Part shown: positions 34,353 to 47,072 of the stretch, piece after piece | How positions within the stretch are numbered: the stretch's first letter is position 1 | Layout: each line of letters begins with the position of its first letter | Assembly: GCA_019454045.1 (NCBI GenBank) | Contig: SKCR01051197.1 | Coordinates: 124,001 to 188,000, forward strand | From: Zanthoxylum bungeanum | Taxonomy: Eukaryota; Streptophyta; Magnoliopsida; Sapindales; Rutaceae | Direction of reading: 5' to 3' | DNA length: 64,000 bases | Made by a program: the position numbers and the translations under genes | Notes under the pieces: model-generated | Databases searched by the model: none | The model's input: the letters and a program-made list of their open reading frames with translations, nothing else | Told to the model about the DNA's origin: nothing

Positions 34353-37300
34353 ATTTCTCTCACTTGCTCTTGTGCCAATCCACGGTATCATATATACATC
34401 TTAATGTGTATCTTATACACATCGCCCTCAGAAGCTCACCTAGCACTTAAGAGGTAGGCAATAAGAATTCAGTCTGCTATAACATATTGAGTTTGTCAAA
34501 CAAACTCCATCGTTTCCCATAGCCAGCATCATTCATATTTGTAGAATCTAAATTATACATTAATATGACTCTGTTGCTACATCTATATTTTGCTACAGCT
34601 ACTGAGTTGTCCAAGTATTTGTAGATCAGATCCAAAATACTATGTAGACAACTGCAAGCATAATACTAATGTGAAAACTTCTAATTTATAAGGTCACTAT
34701 GCAACTTCATAAGTCAATACTTCATAAGTTGCATCTAATTACACTCACAAAGTAGAATCCTCTGTGACACTCTCACTGCATGTTTTCTGACTCTTTATGA
34801 CGTATACTGTCTAACGTCATAATTAGTCTCAAAACTAATATGACCCTAATGGTTGTAGATTATATGCTCCATGAATTAGAAACTCGTTCTTAATATCTCA
34901 AAGATCACAAAGAACATGTTTCAAGATCCATCACATGGTTTATACGGTATCAAAATAAGCCGTAACAATTACGATTAAATCGATATCTTTAATCACATAT
35001 AATAAAGTATTCACTATGTCATCATCAAATGATACATAAGATTGATTAGATATTCTAATCAATATCTCTTTTGAAAAAGGAATCATCATTTACGAAAAAT
35101 GAATTATATATTTAAGACACACCTTAATTGTCAAATAGTTATACTAACTGTCATACAAATAGTCTTATTGTGTCCTTTATTAGATCACATCTAATGCACG
35201 AATAATAGGAGTATCTCACAAGTCTCTTAGTTTTATATATTATATAAAAATTTATATCAAATATAACAGAGACTACTCCCACTGCTTTCACGGAGTAAGG
35301 AAGACTTAGGTAAATATTTTACCTCACAAACATCTCATTATTACCATAATAATGATAATGTCGTTAGGATATATAATACTAGAAAGAAATTTGTACGCTC
35401 CCACTAACCCTTTTATCATAAATGTATTCTTTATACTTTGATAAAATAAGACAATCTGACTGATATCAAATACAGAGAACACAGATTTCTGGAATGCTCA
35501 CTCGAGTCTACAATAGGCTCTATAAGTAAGTGTACCAAACTATAACCTCAGCAGAACACAAACTCTAAGGTCATTCCAGAATATACCCTTCAAACAAAGA
35601 AATCACAACTGATCTCTTATCCGAATAAGCCATTCAAAAATGCCACTTTACATTATTTAGCTAAAATGTAAAGTTTAATATCAACATTAACCAATATATC
35701 ATTAATTGTTCAATTAACGTGACTAGAGACAAGTTTTCTCAGAATCTACAATAGATTGCTGAGTATAACTTTTCTCACTGTCATACTATAAAGGTCAAAC
35801 CTTTATTAAGCTCACACTACTTTTGTTGCGCAAACAATTAGCACAAATCATTAACTGATTCATAATTAAAGCTTAATCAAGTTCAAAACTTGATCGTAGT
35901 AAGCTATGAACAATCATAGATCTATGGTTAAATGATGAACTTCCAGAATCGATATTAAATATCGCTTCCATTATAAGTTATAGGATAATTTTCTTCGATT
36001 AGAAAACAGCAGAACCATTAAGTATCAAATACTCGTAAATGATTCTGATATCATATTATACTAATATAGAAGATTTATATGGGTTGTTTCATCTTATTAA
36101 TTACGTAGTTCCATTTATAGTTTATCATTCTCACATTTGACTTCAATAAGTCAAGTTTTTTCTACAATAATTAACATCCGATGTTACACACCAAGTAATA
36201 AAATAATTTTATTACTTAGGATCGTAGGAAAGATATTCTATTAAATAGAATACAATATTCTATTAAATAAAATATACGATTAACTTTTACTTTTACCTCT
36301 GAGGTGTAAGTAATTTCCATTATATAACAATTATATAAAAGAAAGATACAAATCTCGAAATTTTCAAGATTCGGATTTTCTACATATACATATCATATAT
36401 GTAACTGTAGAAATTAATGGAACCTAAATTAAAAAAATGAACTAGTGTTACTTGAGCATATCCCCAAGAGTATTGAAACTAATTCGATAACATTCAATAT
36501 CAAACGAATCAAATCATATAAGATTCGACTGCTCCCACTCCTCAATTCCATCAAGATGGAATCGTGGAAGAATAATATTGATTAAGAATCATATTCACTG
36601 AATAACCTTAGAACTAATTGCTTTAAATTCATATGTTTGATCGTATCAAAGGTCTTTGAACAGTTCAAAGACATGTAATGAATTTTAAGGATAGAGTTCT
36701 CAAAAAATTTCAGATTGAATATATTTAACAAGTCAAAAATGTTCAATCAACGTTTCATCAGAACAGATTGAAAGTTCTTGATACCTTCAAGACGTTCAAT
36801 ATGTGTTCCTTAAAAAACACGTAACTAAGTTATGACAATTCATAAATTAAGTTACGAATAAAGAAAACTACCTTAAGCAATTACAATTCATTAAACTACA
36901 TACATCTAATATATCAGTTTAATAAATCTGGTAGTTCAATGACAAATCATTGGTTAAACGAGATTTTAATCACCTTCCCGAATAAGGATATGTGGTGTGA
37001 TCTCGTATCAAACCATCATTTACCATACGGAATAAGCATCCAATGCTTAAGTGATAAAATCTCATAAAACACCGTTCTAAATTATTTACTTTACCGAATA
37101 ATTTTTCTTAATGTTTATCTCTACGTCAATGACACTACTAGTTATATTTAACATATATAACAATTGTTTATAAAGAACAAGTAACTATCCAATAGTCGCA
37201 AGTTCCGATATCAAATATGAAAACAATCATTAACTAATATTTTAAATAACTAGACGGGAGATCTGGTATCCAATACCTATGGTTGTAGTATTGTGAAAAT

Positions 37301-38534
37301 CGATATTTTCTATACATAAATATACGCATCTCCTTTCTTTAGCTTTACTATTTGCATTCAACTATTCACAAATATTGCAAATAACTGATTAGCAAATTGT
37401 GTCAGACATATTGCCTCTAAAGGTCATTAAAGCTAAGAAACGTCATTACTAGATAAACAAATACCTAATGGGGCTTTCTTAATGCCAGTCAAGAATCTCG
37501 AGACATGAACTTATTCGTGTCAATTCTTATTACAAAAGAAACTATTCTCTCTACAGAACAATATCCTAAAAGGGATATCTATCTAGATTCTCTGTCATGA
37601 CTTAGAAACTAAGTCATTGACCATCTTGATTTTTCAAGAAAATCGGAACAACAGTTCTAGATGGTTTACACCAATCTAATAATATCCTAGTCTAATAGTA
37701 TCTAGAACATATTCTAGAATAACTGTAACCAAGAGTCAAGTCAGATAACATATAAAAATATGTGTGCAGTGAATAAAAGTTCAATTCTATAAAAAAAAAT
37801 AGAATAAGGAAACAAACAAATGGCAATTTCCATAATAATACACACTTCCTAAGTTATGGAATTTTTTAAACTTAGCAGTGCCTCCCACTATTTTACGTAA
37901 TACCGTTCTCCCCAACGAAAAACGAGAATTCAATAATTAAATCAAATTCCATAATGGGAAGTGGACCCCATGAATATATTTCGACTCATAGCAGAGGCAC
38001 GGTCCCACCTACGTATATTCATCAGGTAGACAACTCATTTGTCAATCACTCAATAGTGACTCCTTGCTTTCTGGTCGTGGTCGTTTCTCGGTGTGATTGC
38101 TAAGGGAGGCACACAAGGAGACGTACCAAGGTTAAACTTGTCAATGATAAACTCAATATACTTGCGTAACCCTGACAGCTATGGCACGTTCAGGATTCCA
38201 CTTTCGCTTGAATTTGTCTAGTATCTAATATACATCCGGCATAAATAATTCTCTATTGGCTACACCCTCACAGCAGAGGCACAGTCTCGGATGTAGTCAC
38301 AGAGAAATATTCATAAACCGTATTGACAAGATGGACCATATAACATACATCAAATACATAATTACATTTAAACCTTATTAATTATGGATTTTCCGCTAAG
38401 TGTCATACACCATAAATCTAATCCAATTATATTAAAACATGCATGTATAAAGTTAAGAAAACATGATTAAACATTGAATTTAAAGGGCTAATCATATTAT
38501 GGGGCCTAGAATCAGACTCGCTCTGATACCATTT
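34353..38534 (-). mobile_element. LardD internal region, no coding capacity
   Basis: About 4.2 kb between the two LardD LTRs. It has a polypurine tract at one end and a tRNA-iMet primer site at the other, but no frame of 60 codons on either strand and no gag or pol motif I could recognise. Very AT-rich. Two short blocks near 37990-38060 and 38260-38310 share a GCAGAGGCAC string. LTR pair plus long non-coding interior fits a large retrotransposon derivative (LARD). Extreme decay of an old pol is the alternative. A diverged relative of 34600-34870 lies at 43439-43735. Confidence 0.75.
38519..38531 (-). promoter_or_regulatory. LardD primer-binding site (tRNA-iMet)
   Basis: Minus strand TGGTATCAGAGCG, three bases inside the 5' LTR end (CCTCATCA). 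Confidence 0.9.
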
Positions 38535-40958
38535 TGATGAGGTTTTATGGCGGAAATCTGGTAACGCAGCGGAACATTGGAAAATCAAAATTTTCCAATT
38601 TCAAATATTTTTCTCGGATCAATTAAATAAACTTATTTATTTAATTACCCAATTATCAAATTATGAAATATTACACAAGAAATCAAATTTTTGTGTAATT
38701 ACCAATTATCCCAAAATTTTAAATTTTTTTCATTTTAGTCCTAAATTGTTCGAAACATTTTTGGATGATTCTAAATCATTTCTAAGATGAATTTAACATG
38801 TCATACACATAAAAAATGAAGCCTCATTTGGTGGGCACAATGTGCATTTTTCACTTTCAATGTTCAAAACACATCAAGATGATATCCAATACACATAAGA
38901 TTTTATATGTATCATATACACATACAGATACACATCATAAATGAAAAGCCTCAAATTTGGAAGTTTTCTTAAACCTAATTTTTCAATTTCATCAAATTGG
39001 ACAAATTAGACCAAATTAGTAAAATCCAACAATTCAATCAAGTTTCTTCCACACCAATCAAGCCTCACCACAATGAAATAGCTATAGAACAAATCTAGGT
39101 CATTTAAGAGTGGGTCAATAACTCTAGAATGGCAACAAGTTTCTAAAACCATCAAAAGAATGCTTGTTAACATATTAGAAGCATTCTATGACCTTTTACA
39201 TGCATTAACCTTATCCTCAAACTTCCATCCAACAAAACACAAAGAATAATGAATAGAAAAAACATAAGAACAACATAGTATGTAGCCTAGAACACAAGGA
39301 ACATTTTCCTGTTTAATAGTAAGTTGAAGAAACTTACTAAAATCCAAGCTTTTCTTTGTTTTTCTTTTTCTTTCTCTCAAGCTTATTTTGTCTTCTTTAA
39401 TGGAGTTTTGATAAGAGTTTTTAACTTAATGAAACCCTAAATGAAAACAAAATAATTTATACTTCCGATTTTTGCACATGGCCGAATTTGGTAGCTATAG
39501 AAAATATCATGATATTTTTTCAATTGTTTCATTAAAGCCTTTATCAACTTGTCAACTTTAATCATCAAACCATTTAATGAAAAGTTTAAAGTCAACAAAG
39601 GCAACTAAGTCATTTAAAATAAATATCATAACTTAGGATATTTATATTTTTAATTAATTTAATTATTTAATAATTAAATAATTAAATAATTATTTTAATA
39701 CAAATATATTAAATATATGTATTATATTTACAATAAATATCAAATACATATATATTTATGACATTAGTCAAATATCTCAATTTGACAATTAATTAATGTG
39801 TATTTGAATTAATCTAACATTAAATACAAATACACAAAAATTAGGAAATGACTATCGGGTCCCTACACATGTACTTTTTCATTTAACCTTTAAACGACTT
39901 CTAAATAATCAATATTATTTTTAAATGTTGCCCTAGTGCTCTATGAGTATATTTCATTAGTGGGACTCTCTAGATTCAGGCATATCTGTCACAAAATCCA
40001 ATTTCATGTCCATAATTTACCCACCCGTAAATTATGACGACCACAGATAATCTCGCTGAAAAAACAGGTCGAGGTCATGACATATGTATAATTCCTCTGT
40101 CACAGGTATCCAGATATATCCCAGAGATATAGATGTAAACGTCAAGTCTCTATAGGGACAATCCGTTGACGTCTCTATTACCGATCTCTAAAACAACACT
40201 TAGAACTGACTTCTAAAGTATACCACGAGCCCATGGTTTTTATCTAATTGCTAATCATATGGAATACCTATGCTCTATACACAGAACTGACGGATCCTAT
40301 TTCGACACACACAGGACACCCTGAGGATCTATCAACACCCAACGAACATGAGGAGGTCTGATCTAAATAGATCGGTGATGTGACTGCCATCTAAGTGTGG
40401 AAGATGTCTCTTACGCCCATAGTGGTATCTCAAGTCGAAGAATCACAAGTGCTACTCAACCCGAGAAGATTCTTATTGACATTGGTGTACCATCCATTAA
40501 GAATCTTCGGTGAGTCTTTTAGTATTTATCCACTATAAACACCTACACGTCTATACAAGTCTCCCCAGACTCATGGTTCATTGGGATAAACCATCAGACC
40601 AAGTCTCGATATACGATATGTACTGGTCTCAACGGATTTGACTAACCGACCAATGTTAGTAAATCTTGACCAGAAACTATATTTGATAATATATATATTT
40701 AGCAGTGACACTTCCCAATGTCAATTACAAACTACCTTTGTAACTGTGTACTGCATTATATATTATCAGGCCTTTGTCTAATATATACATATCACTAAAC
40801 CATATTTAGTTTCAATTTAATCGTAATCAGATCGAATACGTATATAAAACAAGAGGTGCAACCAGAAATAAGTAATATTATGGAAAAATGAATTGATCGT
40901 ATTCATGAATCAGACATAAATACGATGCGGATTGGAGCTCTCAGCACCAACCCCAACA
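38535..40958 (-). mobile_element. LardD 5' LTR
   Basis: 2424 bp, TGTTGGGGTTGG (40958) to CCTCATCA (38535) on the minus strand. Next to it at 40959-40963 is GTGGT, matching ACCAC at 27750-27754 beyond the other LTR once the inversion is allowed for. Confidence 0.9.
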
Positions 40959-41951
40959 GTGGTGTGGAGTAAAGATGCTTTCTAACTATGGTTTGTTTTT
41001 TATTGATTGGTTTGTTTTTGTTTTTCTCAATTTTAATTAATAAAACAAAAGTTAATAACACTCAATTCTTTTTTCCATCATTTTGACATTCACTGCCAAA
41101 CAAGAAAATAAGCAAAAAGAATACCCCTCCCTTTTGCTCACTGCCGAGAAAGAGAAGAAAAAAGAATTTTCTTATGTTTTGTTTTCCAAAATCAAGCCAA
41201 AAATACTCACCAAAATTACCGAAATAAATCATCATGAACATGGAATTAATCATTAAGAGTTGAGGGTTAATTTGTGTTCTTGAAGCTTTATTTTTCCTAG
41301 GGTTCAAGAGTTGAATTTTGGGAAAAAGTTGGTTGTCATTCTTGATTGATCAAACCACCTTTTGATCACCAAGATTTGTTCTTGGAGGAGCTCAATTTGG
41401 TGGAGAAAGAAGGACGTTCAAAGCTTGGAGGATTTGGGAATTTTGGATGCAAAGCTTCAACAATTTGCAAGGCTTGAAAGCAATAGTTGGTAAATTTAAT
41501 TTGTAAATTTATTTGTTAATTTGTTGATGATTTGTGTTGAGATAAATTGTTGTGGAAGTGTTGGATTAATTAGAAGCATATATGTGAGGTTCTTGTAGCA
41601 TTCAAGTGTATGAAAAATTGGTATATAGTTGATACATTAATTTTGTATGCTTGGATTAATTTTTTCAAGTGTTGAAAAATAATTTTGTATGCTTGGATTA
41701 CTTTTTTCAAGTGTTGGAAAATTAATTTAATGCTTGGATTTAATTTGTCAAGAGTTGATAAATTGATTAAAGTGTTTAAAATATTTTTTTGAGCTTATGG
41801 AAAATTTATTTTGATGCGTTTGAATAAATTAAGTTGATAAAAAAAAATTTAAACACTTTTTTTAGCCACTGCCGAAAAAAAAATTTATTCGCTCTGGATT
41901 TGATCTTGGGCGAGTTCCGCTGCACACGGGTTATACGTTCCTCACTCAACA
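40959..41951 (+). mobile_element. CopB 3' LTR, 3' portion
   Basis: Homologous to 19510-20497, ending GTTCCTCACTCAACA, then the target duplication ATTAA (41952-41956). Contains the 42-bp tandem repeats. Confidence 0.9.
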
Positions 41952-41956
41952 ATTAA

Positions 41957-42294
41957 ATAAAATTCATTTCAACTCTCCCATAACCCCGTATTCGTCCAAG
42001 GTCATCACCCACACACCAGAATATAAAATATACTCACATATATTTCACATCCATGATCTTCTTCAACCCATTACCCTAGCTCACTTCTTCATTAAAGACT
42101 CACATAACTACACCACAAGTCATTATCCTAGTTCAAGATATTATCAACAACACATCATAACTTCACGATATCAAAATCCCAAACACTTTAGTTTTCGGCT
42201 GGCCCCTATTATAATACTCCATGAATATTCAACACCACCCTAAGTGTTATCTTCATTACTCACTCCCTCACTCTCACAATTTGATGAAAACCTG
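41957..42294. other. Unassigned DNA, right flank of CopB
   Basis: C/A-rich on the plus strand, similar in composition to 17520-18011 and probably contiguous with it before CopB inserted. No domain or frame supported; the 42221-42424 frame overlaps the following direct repeat and is not credible. Confidence 0.45.
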
Positions 42295-42782
42295 CATGGA
42301 GAAAAGCCAAGCAAACCCACAAAACATTGGTATCCACGAAACTCCTGTGAACCCCGCAGGAACAAAGCCTGTGAAACCCACAAAAGATTGTTATGAGCGC
42401 CCAGGAAAGCATAACGAGGTTTGAAGATTAGAAACTTGTGAAGAACAAAGCCTCACGAACCCCTAATTGCTTGAAACGCCACAAATGACAGCAACCCCTT
42501 TAATAAGTTTTTGAAGAGAATCCACCCTTCCATGGTTAGCCATCACGGCCTCACCGCCAATGTGTCTGACGGTAATATTAATTTTTTTTGGTTAAAACAT
42601 TCGTCCATTTTATTAATGAAAAGCTTGTTTAAATAGTACAATGGAAACCCTAATTATAATATGTTAAAAAAACCAGAAATAACCATAGGTAATAATTATT
42701 ATTACAAATAAAATCTTGGGCCCCTAACATTTGGCTCACTCTAGAATAAACACCATATTAAAACCTAGGGCCCCTAACAGTT
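42295..42782. repeat. 488-bp direct repeat, copy 1
   Basis: Near-identical to 42951-43438 with equal length. On the minus strand it starts AACTGTTAGGGGCC and ends near CTCCATG, with a TATA-like CTATTTAAAC and AATAAA-like words inside. It could be an LTR pair of a small element, or a segmental duplication. No matching target duplication was found. Confidence 0.75.
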
Positions 42783-42950
42783 GGCACACTCTAAAATAAA
42801 CATTATCATTAACCCCTCTCTAGGAGGCCTTCGCTTGTATATTTCTGACCCCTTCATTTTCAAATAACTTGAATGGATTATTAGGCTTCATCCTTGGATG
42901 CTTGGATCCATACTTCGAGGCTTATTTTCTTGATGCCCCTTGTATCATAT
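42783..42950. other. Spacer between the 488-bp direct repeats
   Basis: 168 bp without a recognisable primer site or polypurine tract. The first 20 bp extend a short sub-repeat (TTGGCACACTCTAAAATAAA versus TTGGCTCACTCTAGAATAAA). Confidence 0.5.
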
Positions 42951-43438
42951 CATGGAGCAAAGCCAGACAAACCCATAAGAGATTGTTATCCATGCAACTA
43001 ATGTGAACCCCGCAAGAACAAAACATGTGAAACCCATAAAATATTGTTATGAGCACCCAGGAAAACATAACGAGGTTTGAAGATTAGAAACCCGTGAAGA
43101 ACAAAGCCTCACAAACCCCTAATTGCTTGAAACGCCACAAAAGACAGCAACCCCTTTGATAAATTTTTGAAGAGAATCCACCCTTCAATGGTTAGCCATC
43201 ACGGCCTTACCACCAATGTGTCTGATGGCAATATTAATTTTATTTGGTTAAAACATTCATCCATTTTATTAATGAAAAGCTTGTTTAAATAGTATAATGG
43301 AAACCCTAATTGTAATATGTTAAAAAACCAGAAATAACCCTAGGTAATAATTCTTATTACAAATAAAATCTTGGGCCCCTAACATTTGGCCCACTCTAGA
43401 ATAAACACCAATATTAAAACCTATGGCCCCTAACAGTT
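42951..43438. repeat. 488-bp direct repeat, copy 2
   Basis: Second copy of 42295-42782, about 95 percent identical by eye. Confidence 0.75.
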
Positions 43439-43735
43439 ATTGTGTTGTCTAAGTATTTAGGTATCTAATCCAAATACCTAGCTGACAACCACAAACACGA
43501 TATTAATATCAAAACTCCTAAACTATGAGGCCACTTTACAACTTCCTAAGTCAATACTTCATATCTGCAACTAATTCCACTTATACAGTGAAATCAATCG
43601 TAACACTTCCACTGCATCTTTTCCGACTCTATATGACGTAGACCATCTACCATCATAACTTGACTCAAAAGTACACCTCTGTTAGTACGTGTCTATAATG
43701 ACTGCTACTGGTCTATCCAAACTGCAAGTCTTAAA
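43439..43735 (-). mobile_element. Fragment related to the LardD interior
   Basis: Aligns in the same orientation with 34600-34870 (shared blocks such as AAGTCAATACTTCATA and a TATGACGTA-containing stretch), but is diverged. A relic of a related element. Confidence 0.6.
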
Positions 43736-43761
43736 GATGTTTTTCATGTCACTCAAATGAG

Positions 43762-43974
43762 CACTTGTGGTGTGGCACCACAACCTGGGAAAAAAAGAGA
43801 AAAGATGACTGGAATACACTGGCGGAGGCTCACGGACTCGAAACTGTATCTATCACTTTTGGATTTAGAACATAGAAGGAAGAAATTCGAAGAAAGCTTC
43901 AAGAAACACCTAGATCGCTGAAGAAGCTAGTTGTTGAAGATGTAGACGAGGCCATCAGAACATGTGCAGATTAA
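43762..43974 (+). pseudogene. Unrecognised coding-like fragment with one stop
   Basis: A 71-codon frame, open except for one TAG, reads DDWNTLAEAHGLETVSITFG, then after the stop KEEIRRKLQETPRSLKKLVV and EDVDEAIRTCAD before TAA. Composition is ordinary for a soluble protein with basic and acidic helical stretches, unlike neighbouring AT-rich repeats. I do not recognise the family; it may be a captured or broken host exon. The upstream boundary is unclear because no ATG precedes it in frame. Confidence 0.35.
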
Positions 43975-45210
43975 AATGATCATCAATGGTACTAAGCCCT
44001 ATATCATTAATAAACTGAGAAGAATAACCTCCATGATGAAAAACTTTCGGTAGTTGAAGCAGACTGCCATTGACATAGAAAAAAGAAGAAGCAGAATATA
44101 TGAAGCCCTATAGCTAATGGCAACACAAGAAGAACAATGAGAGGGCTTAGGCCACCCAGAAATGGCATATCTCCAACCTAGGATGACCAATGTGTGAAAT
44201 TTTAGAAAAGCTTCAGAAACAAAGCCTATTTAAATCATTAGATCCAAAGCCTGTGTCAAACCTACTACCAAACAAACTTGATTTGGCTTTAACTGCGCAT
44301 TCTACCAGTTCCCATGATATAAGACAAAAAGTTGTGCCTGCCACATACATGAAATCTTGAATTTGATCGACGCTAGTGGAATATACGATCCTTAAGAAGT
44401 CTCGACCATGCAGTTGTTCAGATATATGCCGTAAATTATAATGTAATTTATAAACAAGATTTTATTTTAAGCCATAAACGATGCAGTTATTCATTTATAA
44501 AAAATTTATTTTAAAATATCATATTAAAAATTATCATATATGTCATTGGATACTAAATGAACTATCAGACTTAGTGTATAATTCTTATACACAACAGGAT
44601 TTAAGTCTGAAATTAGTAATCCAAAATGGTTTGTAGAGAGCAAACAAAACAACCAATTTTTTATGGTTTATCTATAGCTGCGGTCCATTCCATATTGTAG
44701 ATGAATTTGATCTAGGTTCGTTCAAGTGGTGACATGGGACTGGAGGTACCTTATATGATGCAATCATATAGGACTAGACCTAGAAATAAATGAATTTCTT
44801 ATAATATCCATTAAATAAAGAAATTCATTTCAGTCTACTCGATGGTCATATATCGATTGATTTGAATCCTAAGTGTACTAGGAAATATTGCATGGCAGAC
44901 TATGTCATTTGATTTACAAAGGTGAGGTTGGTGAAGAAATCTCGACCAATAGCTACGTACTTTGGGGACATGGTTTGGTGTATGGCTTGTATGGCTAGAG
45001 ACGTTTTGCATAGATATGGAGTCCACTCATTTTTTGTGAGAAGTTGAGGAGTATTTTCTTTAAGGGTTGATTCGTTACTTGAATGGTTAGAGCACTCATG
45101 TTTTTCTATTACGAATAGAAATATTAATATTCATAATTGTTATGAATAAATAGTTCATTAGAGAATCAATGGTACTTAAGGTAAAAATAATTAGAGGGGT
45201 ATAATAGATA
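43975..45210. other. No recognised feature
   Basis: AT-rich sequence without credible coding frames or clear element termini. Small minus-strand frames at 43999-44190 and 44835-45026 lack domain signals. Confidence 0.5.
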
Positions 45211-46014
45211 TGTAACACCCTGGTAAATCCGACATAAATTCTGACGGCCATGTTTTTAGGTAAGACATATTATATTATAACAATAATGCTCGAGTAAGAA
45301 TATACAAGCGAAATTTTTTTTTGGACACTCGACAAAACAATTACAGTTCTAGTACAAAATTATTTTACTATCCCATACCAGACAATCATTAATATTTTGG
45401 CCATAACTTTGGCTAACGATGTTTGATTTCAGTGATCATTATATGGTCTAAAATCTAAGTCAAAGATATACAACTTTTATGTTGAAAATGTTTCCAAATT
45501 CAGAACATAAGCTAGTCAAAAACACGAGTATTTCAGCTAGTACATTGGAGAGATGTGAATAGTATTGCATATTTAACATGTGATGAATTGAAAAATTAAT
45601 ATTTTATTATAAATATCCAGTCGACATTTTTAAACACCCTTTGGCACTATTTATCTTCTTCAAAACAGCCTCATTCACTATATGTCTAGAAAATAAAATG
45701 AGCCCTCTTTGTTTCTTCACTCCCACGACCTATGAAGCCATTCAAAGGGGAAATTGAAGTATTTTCAAGCTATCTCTAAGAAAGTAAGTTCCCTTCTTCA
45801 TTTTTTTTTGTTTACTTTGAAGAATTTGAAATTTATCTATTTACCCCAAATTCAAAAATTAAGGATTTGAGGTAGTTAATGGTTGAGTCTCATAAAAGCA
45901 ATGGATCTAGATGTTTATTTGTGCATTAGTAAACTTATTAGGATGAATGCGAAGCAAGGTATTACATTTGGTAAAATTTTAAAATCTCCTCCTTTTGGCC
46001 GAAATATAGAATTA
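45211..46014 (+). mobile_element. LTR-like fragment starting TGTAACACCC
   Basis: TGTAACACCCTGG is a common start of plant Gypsy chromovirus LTRs. A TATA-like TTATAAATATCC lies near 45606 and an A/T-rich transcribed-leader-like stretch follows (45680-45880). It is cut at about 46014 where the GyG2 LTR begins. No partner LTR is in the window. Confidence 0.45.
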
Positions 46015-46497
46015 CGACACGTGGCACGCGGTAAGATTCGATCCAATGACATCTTGACACGTGGCAGAAGATGATTCACCGATGGTTCAGTCCATTCAGA
46101 AGGTGACACGTGTCACACACAGTGTCGGCGCCATAGGATTGGGACACGTGTCATGGCGCATGTTAGCAGATCCTCTATGATGATGACACGTGGCACGGCA
46201 CACATTAGCGAGTCAAATTTCTCAGATTTTGACACGTGTCCCCCGACGCAGGTTAGCAGAATACGGTGCACGTTAGACATCGCGATGCTGGCAGCGCGTC
46301 GCGACGCGCCAATTTACCAAAATACCATTTTTGTCATTTTTTTACTGTTTTGGCCCCAAATTACTTCCAATACTTCCCAAACTTTATTTATCTGCAAAAA
46401 AATAATAAAACACATCAAAACGTTCATAAAACTTGAGAAACTATACAAAATATTAGGTTAAATGAGTGGGAAATAGTGATATAATTACCACTCATCA
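46015..46497 (-). mobile_element. GyG2 3' LTR (truncated)
   Basis: On the minus strand begins TGATGAGTGGTAATT at 46497, homologous to the start of the GyG1 LTRs, and stops at about 46015 (full GyG LTRs are about 2.15 kb). It has six CACGTG hexamers within 46018-46238 and a 16-bp perfect palindrome GCGCGTCGCGACGCGC at 46294-46309. The transcription start and later part of the LTR are lost. Confidence 0.82.
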
Positions 46498-46765
46498 CAC
46501 CCTCAAACCAAACATTTTGCTAGTCCTCGAGCAAAACAACAAAATAAAATAACATAAAAATAAAATTAAGCTAAGCCACTTTCGTAGGGATCACGGTTGC
46601 ATTTTGCGTATGCAACAAGCCTTTAAACCCCTAGATGTCCCTAGTGGATGAGTTGTAGTCTCGTGAGGGTTTACCGCAATGATACCCACAAACATTTTAC
46701 AAAAGTAAAAAGGTAGTAAAACTAATGCACACAAAAGCAAAAAGATAAAATAATAGATATATAGA
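46498..46765 (-). mobile_element. GyG2 3' internal end (left of the GyG1 insertion)
   Basis: Reverse complement of 56990-57244 of GyG1, including the sequence before the LTR (minus strand TTTGGTTTGAGGGTG as polypurine tract). Ends with the GyG1 target ATAGA (46761-46765). GyG2 resumes at 59381. Confidence 0.87.
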
Positions 46766-46954
46766 TGATGAGTGGTAAATCTATCACTATTTCCCACTCA
46801 TTTAACCTAATATATTGTATAGTTTCTTGAGTTATGTGAATATTTTGATGTGTTTTGTGTTATTTTGTAGATAAATAAAGTTTCAGGACATTCTGGAGGT
46901 GATTTGGGGCAAACCAGGAAAAATTGGAAAAAAGGGCATTTCGGTAAATTGTCC

Positions 46955-46989
46955 GCGTCGCGACTCCTAAGTCATCAGCGTCGCGACGC
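46955..46989. repeat. GCGTCGCGACGC palindromes in the GyG1 LTR
   Basis: GCGTCGCGAC at 46955-46964 and the 12-bp palindrome GCGTCGCGACGC at 46978-46989. The 3' LTR keeps one copy (57434-57445). Related TCGCGA palindromes occur in GyG2 at 46294-46309, 62158-62169 and 62232-62239. Confidence 0.85.
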
Positions 46990-47072
46990 ATAACGTGCAC
47001 CAAATCTGCTAACATGCGCCAGGTCAACGGGACAGAATTTGAGAAGTTTGACTTTGCTAAAATGCGCCGTGC

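Larger units (their letters stand above)
18017..41951 (+). mobile_element. CopB: Copia retrotransposon, target duplication ATTAA, containing LardD and CopA2
   Basis: Starts TGTTGGAAATGG at 18017 and ends CTCAACA at 41951; ATTAA flanks it at 18012-18016 and 41952-41956. Own parts are the 5' LTR, leader, gag and protease (to about 22590), RT (29343-29913, now inverted), and a 3' LTR in two pieces (27750-29235 inverted and 40959-41951). The rest is LardD and CopA2, which inserted into the 3' LTR. The integrase and part of RT are missing at the inversion junctions. Confidence 0.9.
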
